Of a stretch of DNA of 64,000 nucleotides, positions 38,935 to 49,865 are shown piece after piece; position 1 is the stretch's first letter, and each line of letters begins with the position of its first letter. Location: the NCBI RefSeq assembly GCF_003614975.1, contig NZ_QZWI01000008.1, forward strand, positions 124,001 to 188,000. Reading direction: 5' to 3'. The notes below the pieces were generated by a model. The model saw only the letters and a list, made by a program, of their open reading frames with translations. It ran no database searches and was not told the origin of the DNA. This DNA comes from Rahnella bruchi. Lineage in GTDB: Bacteria; Pseudomonadota; Gammaproteobacteria; Enterobacterales; Enterobacteriaceae. Both the position numbers and the translations under genes were made by a program.

Positions 38935-39806
38935 TCACGCTGGTGATCGATATTGGCGGAACCAAACTGGCGGCGGCGCTGGCAGACAGCGCGTTAACTC
39001 TCACCCAACGGCGGGAAATGCCTACGCCCGCGAGCAAAACACCGGATGCCTTGCAGGCTGCGCTGGCGGAACTGGTCGCCCCGTTGTTTCCACAGGCGCA
39101 GCGGGTCGCCATTGCTTCTACCGGGATCATCAGGCATGGCGTTCTCACTGCACTCAATCCGGATAATCTCGGCGGTCTTAGCCATTTTCCTCTGGTCGAT
39201 GTGATTTCGCGTCTGACGCAATTGCCGTGTATGGCGGTAAATGACGCACAGGCGGCCGCCTGGGCTGAGTATCACGCACTTTCAGCTGATATTACGAATA
39301 TGGTCTTTCTCACCGTTTCGACCGGCGTAGGCGGCGGAATGGTCAGTAACGCAAAGCTGCTCACAGGTACTGAAGGGCTGGCAGGGCATTTCGGTCATAC
39401 GCTGGCTGATCCGCTCGGGCCGAAATGTGGTTGCGGAAGAACCGGTTGCGTTGAAGCGATAGCATCCGGGCGTGGTATTGCCAGCGCAGCGCACGGTGAT
39501 TTAGCCGGTTGCACGGCAAAACAAATTTTTGCTCATGCGGCGGCAGGGCATCGGCAGGCAGCGGAACTGATACTGCGTTCTGCCAGCGTGCTGGCGCGTT
39601 TAGTCGCGGATATCAAAGTGGCGACCGATTGTCAGTGCGTGGTGATGGGCGGCAGTATGGGGCTGGCCGATGGTTATTTAGCGCAGGTCAGAACATTTCT
39701 GGATGAGGAACCGCAGGTGTGCCGCGTGCCGCTTTTCAGGGCAAAATATCAGCATGACGCGGGTTTGCGCGGGGCGGCGTTACTGGCACAGGATATGACG
39801 TTGTAG
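38931..39806 (+). CDS. nanK: N-acetylmannosamine kinase NanK
   Basis: The 291-residue ROK-family sugar kinase has the phosphate-binding loop [11 protein letters not shown] (5-15). The ROK zinc site is present: a histidine in GHFGHTL and cysteines in [10 protein letters not shown] (about 164-173). It phosphorylates ManNAc between NanA and NanE. In E. coli nanQ (yhcH) follows. Here no such gene is present and the operon ends in a terminator shared with gltD. Confidence 0.96.
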   Translation: MITLVIDIGGTKLAAALADSALTLTQRREMPTPASKTPDALQAALAELVAPLFPQAQRVAIASTGIIRHGVLTALNPDNLGGLSHFPLVDVISRLTQLPCMAVNDAQAAAWAEYHALSADITNMVFLTVSTGVGGGMVSNAKLLTGTEGLAGHFGHTLADPLGPKCGCGRTGCVEAIASGRGIASAAHGDLAGCTAKQIFAHAAAGHRQAAELILRSASVLARLVADIKVATDCQCVVMGGSMGLADGYLAQVRTFLDEEPQVCRVPLFRAKYQHDAGLRGAALLAQDMTL

Positions 39807-39819
39807 ATCAGGTTCTGTT

Positions 39820-39860
39820 AAAAAAACAACGGGGCTGTCATTGCTGACAGCCCCGTTTTC
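39820..39860. terminator. Bidirectional terminator between nanK and gltD
   Basis: Perfect 12-bp stem ACGGGGCTGTCA / TGACAGCCCCGT with a 4-base loop, A tract on the left and T tract on the right. Confidence 0.93.
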
Positions 39861-39873
39861 ATCACAAAGCGGA

Positions 39874-41301
<1,428 letters not shown>

Positions 41302-44300
41302 TTACTGCGCTTGTACCCGCAGCTCAGCTGCGGAACGACTACGGTGACCCAACAATGCTTTGACATCACTGGACTTCGGTTTTACCAGGGCAAATTTGGA
41401 TGCCCATTCCGGCCAGTTCGCCAAAATTTCTTCACCACGAGCCGAGGCGGTCAACTGTACGTGTTCGATGATCAAACCGCGCAGATGCTCTTCATGGATG
41501 GCCAGTTCGGCCACTTCCAGGACTTCAACAAGTTCCGGGTTAACGCGTTTGCGGAATTCGCCATCTTCATCAAGAACGTACGCGAAACCCCCGGTCATGC
41601 CTGCGCCGAAGTTGACGCCGGTACGACCCAGCACACAAACAATGCCGCCCGTCATGTATTCACAACCGTTATCGCCGATGCCTTCGACGACGGTGATAGC
41701 ACCGGAGTTACGCACCGCGAAACGTTCGCCCGCACGACCCGCTGCAAATAACTTGCCGCCGGTTGCGCCGTACAGACAGGTGTTACCGATGATGCTGGCT
41801 TCGTGGCTGCGGAACGCTGAGCCGATTGGCGGGCGGATAGCAATACGGCCACCGGCCATACCTTTGCCCACATAGTCGTTCGCGTCGCCGGTCAGCATCA
41901 AATCAACGCCGCCTGCGTTCCAGACGCCGAAGCTCTGGCCTGCGGTACCGTTGAAGTTAATGCGCACCGGATCGGCTGCCATACCCTGATCGCCATGTTT
42001 CTCTGCAATCGCACCGGACAACATTGCGCCGACAGAGCGGTCAGTGTTGCGGATATCAAAGTAGAACGCTTTGCTCTGCTTGGACTCAATGTGCGGAGCA
42101 GCCTGCTCCAGAATGTCTTTGTTCAGCTGACCCTTATCAAACGCCGGGTTGCTTTCGGTGCAGTACACCGCTTTGCCTTCATGCGGTGTGGCAGTCGCCA
42201 GCATCGCAGAGAGGTCAAGATTGTTTTGCTTGGCAGTGAAACCGTCCAGCTCAGTCAGCAGGTCGGTGCGACCAATCAGGTCTACCAGCTGGCTGACGCC
42301 CAGTTCGGCCATGATTTCACGGGTTTCCTGAGTGATGAACTTGAAGTAGTTCGTCACACGTTCTGGCAGGCCGTGATAATGGTTACGACGCAGTTTGTCG
42401 TCCTGAGTTGCCACGCCTGTTGCGCAGTTGTTCAGGTGACAAATACGCAGGTATTTACAGCCGAGTGCAACCATCGGTCCGGTACCGAAACCGAAGCTTT
42501 CTGCACCCAGAATCGCAGCCTTGATGATGTCGAGACCGGTTTTCAGACCGCCATCCACCTGCAGACGGATTTTATGACGCAGGCCGTTGGCGACCAGTGC
42601 CTGTTGTGTTTCCACCAGACCCAGTTCCCACGGACAACCGGCATATTTCACCGAGGATAGCGGGCTAGCACCGGTGCCGCCATCGTAGCCAGCGATAGTG
42701 ATAAGGTCCGCATAGGCTTTCGCCACGCCGACAGCGATAGTACCTACGCCCGGTTCAGAAACCAGTTTCACCGAAATCATCGCTTTCGGGTTGACCTGTT
42801 TCAGGTCGAAAATCAGCTGTGCCAGATCTTCGATAGAATAAATATCGTGGTGCGGCGGTGGAGAAATCAGAGTGACACCCGGCACCGAATAACGCAGTTT
42901 CGCGATGTACGGCGTCACTTTGTCACCCGGCAGCTGACCGCCTTCACCTGGTTTTGCACCCTGTGCGACTTTGATCTGAATAACATCAGCATTGACCAGA
43001 TACGCCGGAGTCACACCGAAACGGCCAGAAGCGACCTGTTTGATACGGGACACTTTATTGGTGCCGTAACGCGCAGGATCTTCGCCGCCTTCGCCGGAGT
43101 TCGAACGACCACCGATGCTGTTCATCGCTTCAGCCAGAGATTCGTGGGCTTCCGGGCTCAACGCACCGATAGACATCGCTGCCGTATCGAAGCGGGTATA
43201 CAAACCTTCCGCCGGTTCAACCTGATCCACAGGGATCGGCTGACCTTTTGGTGTCACTTTCAGCAGGTCACGCAGTGTAGCGACCGGACGTTCGTTAACC
43301 AGTTTGGCGTACTTTTTATAATCGTCGTAATCACCGCTGTTCACTGCGGTTTGCAGGGTCGTGACCACGTCCGGGTTGTAAGAGTGATATTCGCCACCGT
43401 GGACAAATTTCAGCAGGCCGCCCTGATCCAGTGTTTTGCGTTTCAGCCACGCGCGTTTGGACAGGTTCAGCAAATCCTGTTCGAAATCGCTGTAACCGGC
43501 ACCGCCGATGCGGCTGACCACGCCGTTGAAGCAGGTGTTGCACAGATCCTTAGCCAGACCGACCGCTTCAAACAGTTTGGAGCAGCGGTAAGAGGCGACC
43601 GTCGAGATGCCCATTTTGGACATGATCTTGTACAGGCCTTTATTGATGCCGTTACGGTAGTTCAGCATCACTTCACGGTATTTCTTCTCGATAACCTGAG
43701 TGTCGACGAGTTTGGCCAGCGTTTCGTAGGCCAGATACGGGTAAACCGCAGTGGCACCGAAACCAATCAGTACGGCGAAATGGTGCGGGTCGCGGGCGCT
43801 GGCGGTTTCAACAATGATGTTGGCATCGCAGCGCAGGCTTTTCTCCACCAGACGCAGTTGCAGCGCGCCGACGGCCATAGGTGCAGGCAACGGCAGGCGG
43901 TTTGGGGCGATATTGCGGTCAGACAGCACCAGCAGAACCGCGCCGTTACGCACTTTCTGTTCGCCTTCGTCACAGAGTTTCTGGACGAACTGCTCCATAT
44001 TTTGTTCTGCCGGATCGTAAGTCAGGTCCAGCGTTTCAGCGCGATAGTGTTTGCTGTCGAGTGTGGTGAGCTGTTTAAAGTCAGACCACAGCAGGATTGG
44101 CGATTTGAAGCTCAGACGGTGCGCCTGGCCTTCGGCTTCGCAGAACACGTTCATCTCGCGGCCAATGCTGGTCGCCAGGGACATCACGTGGGCTTCACGC
44201 AGCGGATCGATTGGCGGGTTGGTGACCTGCGCAAACTGCTGACGGAAGTAGTCATAAACAATACGCGGACGGCTGGAAAGCACGGCGAATGGCGTGTCAT

Positions 44301-45759
44301 CGCCCATTGAGCCGACGGCTTCCTGACCGTTTTCACCCAGTACACGGATGATTTGATCGAGTTCTTCGCTGCTGTAGCCGAACTGTTTCTGGAACGTTTC
44401 CAGTAAGGTGTCTTCCATCTCGCGGCTGCCGACCTGATCTTCCGGCAGGTCTTCGAACGGCACCAGACGCTGAACGTTTTTCTCCATCCATTGTTTATAA
44501 GGATGGCGGCCTTTCAGGTCGTTATCGGTTTCCGCTGAGTGGTGGATCTTGCCGCTGCGGGTGTCGATTACCATCAGTTCGCCCGGTCCGACGCGACCTT
44601 TTTCGACCACTTCATCAGGCTGGTAATCCCAGATCCCGACTTCAGATGCGCAGGTGATCAGCTTATCTTTGGTGATGACATAACGCGCCGGGCGCAGACC
44701 GTTACGGTCAAGGTTACAGGCGGCATAACGGCCATCTGACATCACGATACCGGCGGGACCGTCCCACGGCTCCATGTGCATGGAGTTGAAGTCGAAGAAC
44801 GCGCGCAGATCGTCGTCCATATCCGGGTTCTGCTGCCAGGCTGGCGGAACCAGCAAACGCATGGCGCGCAGCAAATCCATCCCGCCAGCCAGGAACAGTT
44901 CCAGCATGTTATCCAGCGAACTGGAATCAGAGCCGGTTTCGTTCACGAAAGGCGAAGCGTCTTGCAGATCCGGGATCAACGGCGTTTTGAATTTATACGC
45001 ACGGGCACGCGCCCACTGGCGGTTACCGGTGATGGTGTTGATTTCGCCGTTGTGCGCCAGATAGCGGAAAGGCTGAGCCAGCTGCCAGCGCGGAACGGTG
45101 TTGGTCGAGAAACGCTGGTGGAACAGGCAAATTGCTGATTCCAGACGCAGGTCAGCCAGGTCTAAATAGAAACGTGGCAGATCCGCAGGCATACACAGGC
45201 CTTTATAGATCGTGACCACGTTGGAGAAGCTGCACACATAGAAATCTTTATCCTGAATGCGTTTCTCAATGCGGCGGCGCGCCATGTAAAGGCGGCGCTC
45301 CATGTCACGCGGACGCCATCCGGCAGGCGCGTTGACAAAAATTTGTTCGATACGAGGCAGGGAGGAAAGTGCGATTTCACCGAGTACGTCCGGATTGGTC
45401 GGAACGTCACGCCAGCCCACCACGGACAGCGTCTCGTTTTGCAATTCTTCTTCTACAATGCGGCGGCTCGCTTCAGCTTCTTTTTCATCTTTGCTGAGGA
45501 ACAGCATGCCCACGGCGTAGTTTTTCGCCAGACGCCAGCCACGTTCTTCGGCAATCATGCGGAAGAAGCGGTCAGGTTTTTGCAGATGAAGGCCACAGCC
45601 GTCGCCGGTCTTGCCGTCAGCAAGGATCGCGCCACGGTGTTGCATACGGGCCAGTGCGTGAATTGCCGTACGCACGACCTTATGGCTAGGTTCGCCTTCT
45701 ATATGGGCGATCAGGCCGAAACCACAGTTGTCCCTCTCTTGGGATTTATCGTACAACAT
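41302..45759 (-). CDS. gltB: Glutamate synthase (NADPH) large subunit GltB
   Basis: The 1485-residue protein has an N-terminal class II amidotransferase whose nucleophile Cys12 (RDNCGFG) becomes the mature N-terminus. A central domain follows, then an FMN synthase domain with the 3Fe-4S ligands CKYLRICHLNNC and a C-terminal beta-helix. It makes glutamate from glutamine and 2-oxoglutarate. The start at 45759 is chosen because GGGGAGG lies 8 bases upstream. The frame stays open to 45834, which resembles the old E. coli annotation with a longer propeptide. Large frames on the opposite strand (such as 42847-44310) are artefacts of codon bias. Confidence 0.98.
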   Translation of the reverse strand: MLYDKSQERDNCGFGLIAHIEGEPSHKVVRTAIHALARMQHRGAILADGKTGDGCGLHLQKPDRFFRMIAEERGWRLAKNYAVGMLFLSKDEKEAEASRRIVEEELQNETLSVVGWRDVPTNPDVLGEIALSSLPRIEQIFVNAPAGWRPRDMERRLYMARRRIEKRIQDKDFYVCSFSNVVTIYKGLCMPADLPRFYLDLADLRLESAICLFHQRFSTNTVPRWQLAQPFRYLAHNGEINTITGNRQWARARAYKFKTPLIPDLQDASPFVNETGSDSSSLDNMLELFLAGGMDLLRAMRLLVPPAWQQNPDMDDDLRAFFDFNSMHMEPWDGPAGIVMSDGRYAACNLDRNGLRPARYVITKDKLITCASEVGIWDYQPDEVVEKGRVGPGELMVIDTRSGKIHHSAETDNDLKGRHPYKQWMEKNVQRLVPFEDLPEDQVGSREMEDTLLETFQKQFGYSSEELDQIIRVLGENGQEAVGSMGDDTPFAVLSSRPRIVYDYFRQQFAQVTNPPIDPLREAHVMSLATSIGREMNVFCEAEGQAHRLSFKSPILLWSDFKQLTTLDSKHYRAETLDLTYDPAEQNMEQFVQKLCDEGEQKVRNGAVLLVLSDRNIAPNRLPLPAPMAVGALQLRLVEKSLRCDANIIVETASARDPHHFAVLIGFGATAVYPYLAYETLAKLVDTQVIEKKYREVMLNYRNGINKGLYKIMSKMGISTVASYRCSKLFEAVGLAKDLCNTCFNGVVSRIGGAGYSDFEQDLLNLSKRAWLKRKTLDQGGLLKFVHGGEYHSYNPDVVTTLQTAVNSGDYDDYKKYAKLVNERPVATLRDLLKVTPKGQPIPVDQVEPAEGLYTRFDTAAMSIGALSPEAHESLAEAMNSIGGRSNSGEGGEDPARYGTNKVSRIKQVASGRFGVTPAYLVNADVIQIKVAQGAKPGEGGQLPGDKVTPYIAKLRYSVPGVTLISPPPHHDIYSIEDLAQLIFDLKQVNPKAMISVKLVSEPGVGTIAVGVAKAYADLITIAGYDGGTGASPLSSVKYAGCPWELGLVETQQALVANGLRHKIRLQVDGGLKTGLDIIKAAILGAESFGFGTGPMVALGCKYLRICHLNNCATGVATQDDKLRRNHYHGLPERVTNYFKFITQETREIMAELGVSQLVDLIGRTDLLTELDGFTAKQNNLDLSAMLATATPHEGKAVYCTESNPAFDKGQLNKDILEQAAPHIESKQSKAFYFDIRNTDRSVGAMLSGAIAEKHGDQGMAADPVRINFNGTAGQSFGVWNAGGVDLMLTGDANDYVGKGMAGGRIAIRPPIGSAFRSHEASIIGNTCLYGATGGKLFAAGRAGERFAVRNSGAITVVEGIGDNGCEYMTGGIVCVLGRTGVNFGAGMTGGFAYVLDEDGEFRKRVNPELVEVLEVAELAIHEEHLRGLIIEHVQLTASARGEEILANWPEWASKFALVKPKSSDVKALLGHRSRSAAELRVQAQ

Positions 45760-46630
45760 AACGTGAACCTCCCCAGGCTCTGCGAGACTCTCACACCAAT
45801 CGCGAGCGGTCTTATTCACAGAGTTTGTCCGCAATTTCGCGCACTCTTGCGGTGCGTTGATTGCCCGGACATCTCCGTCAAAGGCCTCTCGTGATGGTTC
45901 TCACAAGTGGTGGTTGACTTGTTTTAATGAGGGAGTCTTCAATTACTGCATAAATATGACGAGTTGCTCACTCGTCGAGATTGCTTCCAGCGGACTCCCA
46001 ACTTAGCGAGAAAGCACCATCAGGTCAAATGGCGGATTAACTTATATTAAAAGTGATATAAAAGAGTTTAACTAATTGATATATATTAATTAATTAGCCT
46101 TTTTAATGGCATAATGTCGGTGTGGTAAAGCGTCTAAAGTGTGAGCTGACTCACTATAGGAAAAGCTTCAGATCTCCGCACCGTGCTGGCAGGTGGTTAT
46201 TTACCAGTATTTTATACTGGAAAACTCTGCGGGCATGCGGTTTGTCACTGTTTTTAACCTGATAGTAATAATGTGTCTGAGTGATGTTTGTAATAAGAAT
46301 TATTCATATTGCCGCGAATGACTTTATTTGCAGTAATAATGAATAGTTATGCCTGCGCGAAAGGCGCCGAGAGAGAAAGAATTCGGAGGATTGAAGGAAA
46401 AGATGTTAGCCACACGGCATTTGGCAACTTTATCAGCCTGATAAAGCCGGCCGATATTAATAATATCACCCTGCAAAATAGTCAATAACTCTGCCCTTAT
46501 TTCCTGCATTGCACCATGACCAGCCCTTGTACGGTGCATCTCACAAACTTCATGCTCAATGATGACCCTGCCATCACGCAGGGGAGGTTTTGCGGTATGA
46601 TTCAGGCGTCTTCGTTTTAAGGGAACCGTT
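45760..46630. other. Long divergent region gltB / arcB (no gene)
   Basis: These 871 bases are AT-rich around 46040-46110. They contain a GACGAGT/ACTCGTC hairpin in the gltB leader (45958-45976), a TAATATAAG -10-like motif for gltB (minus strand, about 46046-46054) and a CCAGTAT/ATACTGG hairpin (46204-46220) on the arcB side. In E. coli K-12, yhcC lies between gltB and arcB. No trace of it is visible. The 71-codon frame at 46324-46539 has no homology I recognise. Lrp control of gltB is known in E. coli, but no site was identified here. Confidence 0.65.
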
Positions 46631-48970
46631 ATGAAGCAAATCCGGGTTTTAGCGCAGTATTATGTCGATCTGATGGTCAAGCTGGGGTTAGTGAGATTCT
46701 CACTGCTACTGGCGTCTGCGCTGGTGGTACTGGCCATGATCGTCCAGATGGCAGTCACCATGCTCCTGCGCGGGCAGGTTGAAAGTATCGACGTCGTTCG
46801 TTCCATCTTCTTTGGTTTGCTGATTACGCCCTGGGCGGTGTACTTCCTGTCGGTGGTGGTCGAGCAGCTTGAAGAGTCGCGCCAACGTTTAGCGCGGCTG
46901 GTCGATAAGCTGGAAGAAATGCGCCATCGCGACCTCGAACTGAATCAGCAACTCAAAGACAACATCACTCAGCTGAATCAGGAAATCGCCGATCGTGTGA
47001 AAGCGGAAGAAGCGCGTCTGGCCGTGGTCGATAAACTGAAACTGGAAATGCAGCACCGCGAACAGGCGCAGATCGAACTGAGCCAGCAATCTGCATTATT
47101 ACGCTCTTTCCTCGATGCCTCGCCGGATCTGGTCTATTACCGTAACGAAGACAAAGAGTTCTCGGGCTGTAACCGTGCGATGGAATTGCTGACCGGTAAA
47201 AGTGAAAAACAGCTGATCGGCCTGACACCTGACGATGTTTATACCCCGGACATCGCCGAAAAAGTGGTTGAAACCGACGAGAAAGTGTTCCGCCACAACG
47301 TTTCCCTGACTTACGAACAATGGCTGGTGTATCCGGACGGGCGCAAAGCCTGCTTTGAACTGCGTAAAGTGCCGTTCTATGACCGGATTGGCAAACGACA
47401 TGGTCTGATGGGCTTTGGGCGCGATATTACCGAGCGTAAGCGTTATCAGGACGCGTTAGAGAATGCCAGCCGGGAGAAAACCACCTTTATCTCCACCATC
47501 AGCCATGAGCTGCGTACGCCGCTTAACGGTATTGTCGGGCTGAGCCGCATTCTGCTCGATACTGAGCTGGATAAAGAACAGCACAGCTATCTGAAAACCA
47601 TTCACGTCAGCGCGATCACGCTCGGCAATATCTTCAACGACATTATCGAAATGGACAAAATCGAGCGCCGCAAAGTGCAGCTTGATAATCAGCCGGTTGA
47701 TTTCACTGAATTCCTGTCAGACCTGGAAAACCTTTCCGGCCTGCTGGCACAGCCGAAAGGGCTGAAATTCGTGATGGAACCGGATCTGCCACTGCCACGC
47801 AGTATTACCACCGACGGTACACGTTTGCGTCAGATCCTGTGGAATCTGATTGGCAATGCGGTCAAGTTCACCCGTGAAGGGGAAATTGTCCTGAGCGTGC
47901 ATTACGAACCAAACGACATGCTGCGTTTTGTGGTGCGCGATTCCGGAATGGGGATCCCGCAGGACGAACAGGACAAAATTTTCGCCATGTATTACCAGGT
48001 GAAAGACCAGAATGGCGGCAAACCAGCGACCGGTACGGGCATCGGCCTGGCGGTATCAAAACGTCTGGCACAGACGATGGGCGGCGACATTACCGTCAGC
48101 AGCGTACCGGGGCAGGGTTCCAGCTTCACGCTTACCGTGCGCGCGCCTAAACTGGATGCACCAGACGAACAGGTCGACGAAGAAGAAGATATGCCTCTGC
48201 CTGCGCTGCATGTGCTGCTGGTTGAAGATATCGAGCTGAACGTCATCGTGGCACGTTCGGTACTGGAGAAGCTGGGTAACAGCGTCGAAGTGGCGATGAA
48301 CGGGCACGATGCGCTGGAGATGTTTGATCCTGACGAGTTTGATCTGGTGTTGCTGGATATTCAGTTGCCTGACATGACCGGGCTGGATATCGCCCGCAAG
48401 TTACGCACTGATTACGCCGGTAAACATCTGCCGCCGCTGATTGCGCTGACGGCAAACGTACTTAAAGACAAAAAAGAATACCTTGATGCAGGAATGGACG
48501 ACGTGCTGAGCAAGCCGCTGTCTGTTTCCGCGCTGACTGCGATGATTCAGCAGTTTTGGGATCATCAGCCTGAAGTTTCCGTTTCTGAAAAGGAGCCTGT
48601 AGTGATGAAAGACAGCGAATCGTTGCTTGATACCGCCATGCTTGAGCAGTACATCGATCTGGTTGGCGCGAAACTGATTTATCAAAGTGCAGACATGTTT
48701 GAAAAGATGATGCCGGGTTATCTGGCGGTGCTTGATTCCAACATGACGGCGCGTGACCAAAAAGGCATTGCAGAAGAAGGGCACAAAATCAAAGGCGCTG
48801 CGGGTTCCGTTGGACTGAAGCATTTGCAGCAACTGGCGCAACAGATCCAGACCCCGACACTGCCGGCATGGTGGGACAACGTTCAGGAATGGATTGATGA
48901 GCTGAAGGCCGAATGGCGTAATGACATCAAAGTTTTACGCGACTGGACTGCAAACGCTGAAAAAAAATAA
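46631..48970 (+). CDS. arcB: Anaerobic/redox sensor hybrid histidine kinase ArcB
   Basis: The 779-residue kinase has two membrane spans (about 22-47 and 57-77), a leucine-rich coiled coil (80-150), a PAS domain (about 155-270) and the transmitter H292 (ISHELRTP). A HATPase domain, a receiver with D576 (LLDIQLPD) and an HPt domain with H718 (GHKIKGAAGS) follow. The redox cysteines C180 and C241, which form intermolecular disulfides with oxidised quinones in E. coli, are both present. It phosphorylates ArcA under low respiration. Its last codons overlap the arcZ terminator on the other strand. Confidence 0.98.
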   Translation: MKQIRVLAQYYVDLMVKLGLVRFSLLLASALVVLAMIVQMAVTMLLRGQVESIDVVRSIFFGLLITPWAVYFLSVVVEQLEESRQRLARLVDKLEEMRHRDLELNQQLKDNITQLNQEIADRVKAEEARLAVVDKLKLEMQHREQAQIELSQQSALLRSFLDASPDLVYYRNEDKEFSGCNRAMELLTGKSEKQLIGLTPDDVYTPDIAEKVVETDEKVFRHNVSLTYEQWLVYPDGRKACFELRKVPFYDRIGKRHGLMGFGRDITERKRYQDALENASREKTTFISTISHELRTPLNGIVGLSRILLDTELDKEQHSYLKTIHVSAITLGNIFNDIIEMDKIERRKVQLDNQPVDFTEFLSDLENLSGLLAQPKGLKFVMEPDLPLPRSITTDGTRLRQILWNLIGNAVKFTREGEIVLSVHYEPNDMLRFVVRDSGMGIPQDEQDKIFAMYYQVKDQNGGKPATGTGIGLAVSKRLAQTMGGDITVSSVPGQGSSFTLTVRAPKLDAPDEQVDEEEDMPLPALHVLLVEDIELNVIVARSVLEKLGNSVEVAMNGHDALEMFDPDEFDLVLLDIQLPDMTGLDIARKLRTDYAGKHLPPLIALTANVLKDKKEYLDAGMDDVLSKPLSVSALTAMIQQFWDHQPEVSVSEKEPVVMKDSESLLDTAMLEQYIDLVGAKLIYQSADMFEKMMPGYLAVLDSNMTARDQKGIAEEGHKIKGAAGSVGLKHLQQLAQQIQTPTLPAWWDNVQEWIDELKAEWRNDIKVLRDWTANAEKK

Positions 48971-48989
48971 CCCCAGCCGAGGCCGGGGT
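48961..48989 (-). terminator. Intrinsic terminator of arcZ, overlapping the arcB stop
   Basis: Minus-strand hairpin CCCCGGCC / GGCTGGGG (one mismatch) followed by TTATTTTTTT. The T tract is templated by the A run of the final arcB lysine codons (48961-48967). Confidence 0.88.
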
Positions 48990-49077
48990 GCGCGAATACT
49001 GCGCCAACACCAGGGAAAGAGGTAACCCACGATAGTTTTTAGGGTTCGGTTTTCGCAGGTCTTGGAATTCAGTCTTA
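48961..49077 (-). ncRNA. arcZ: Hfq-dependent small RNA ArcZ
   Basis: On the minus strand the 3' part reads CCCTGGTGTTGGCGCAGTATTCGCGCACCCCGG, which matches my memory of the conserved processed half of E. coli ArcZ, including the seed GTGTTGGCGCAG. It is followed by a GC-rich hairpin and TTATTTTTTT. A promoter-like TTGTTA (49107-49112) and TGTATT (49084-49089) with a 17-base spacer place the 5' end near 49077, for an RNA of about 117 bases. ArcZ activates rpoS and represses motility and other mRNAs, and feeds back on arcB. The 5' end is approximate. Confidence 0.9.
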
Positions 49078-49865
49078 AAGTCTAATACATCCTGTAGCAA
49101 TCAACATAACAAATATAAGCAGAACTGTTACAACATTCATTAAAAACTGTGATGTAGATTAGTCTTTGTCTATACAAAACATCAAGCCTTTATCGCAGGA
49201 TTTTTGACAGAATACAAATGAAGCATGTTGATGTTGTATTGGCGACATGCAATTTTGCTTATCGAAGTGAACAATCACAAGCTATGTAGCCAGTGGTTTT
49301 AAAACATATACGGCTATGAAACCGGTTCTATAAACCGCAAAATCACTGGCAAGTTACTGTAATTCATCGTTTATGCATGATTTTTAGCAAAATGGCCTTT
49401 CAGGGGCGAAAAGAGATCTGAAATTTATTTTAAATGAAAAAATTTCACTTAGGTAACTGCGCTTTTTGTCTGACAAAAAGATGTACACGCTACTGATTTT
49501 TTATGGTTTACAGGAGCCGGATTTGACTTAGGAGGTCGGTTGCGACGGAATAATCGATGAGAATTTATTCACTTTTCCAATCGCAACTCATAAGAAATGC
49601 TTACGCATTGATTATGGCTCCATTCACAAATATTTTACTTTTTCGTTTAAAAATTCACCGGCATGAAAAAAGTAAGAATTTCAGGTCCTTTGACGGAACC
49701 CCTTGATGGCAGTGAGGAAATCGGAATTTTCCGCTCTGGATGTAAGCAAAAGTTTCATTCATATTGCTCAATTGTTAGCAATGTTGCTGTACATTTCGCT
49801 AGCCTGATCTTGCGGGTTATTATTGAGATTGATTAGATGGTCGGATGTGTTGTGGAAAACGCTAA
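49078..49865. other. Long AT-rich gap between arcZ and mtgA (no gene)
   Basis: No coding sequence or remnant of elbB, which lies here in E. coli, was found. Structured pieces: a nested inverted repeat at 49289-49350, a CTTTTTGTC/GACAAAAAG palindrome near 49461-49480 and a GTTGCGA/TCGCAAC repeat near 49538-49587. Base composition is clearly more AT-rich than the flanking genes. Confidence 0.65.
49289..49350. repeat. Nested inverted repeat in the arcZ-mtgA gap
   Basis: Outer arms GCCAGTGGTTTT (49289-49300) and AAAATCACTGGC (49339-49350) pair at 11 of 12 positions, with the twelfth a possible G-T. An inner hairpin CGGTT/AACCG lies at about 49323-49337. It could be part of an RNA leader or a cruciform. 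Function is unknown. Confidence 0.5.

Noticed and set aside
42847-44310. 487-codon frame on the plus strand inside gltB
   Set aside because: It lies antisense to the highly conserved gltB, has no recognisable domain, and is rich in Arg, His, Gln and Val as typical of a shadow frame of a GC-biased gene.
46324-46539. 71-codon minus-strand frame in the gltB-arcB gap
   Set aside because: No family resemblance, no good Shine-Dalgarno, no neighbour on that strand. I could not support it as a gene.
48970-48989. GC-rich hairpin after arcB taken at first as a REP-like element or the arcB terminator
   Set aside because: It has no T tract on the plus strand. Read on the minus strand it is the arcZ terminator.
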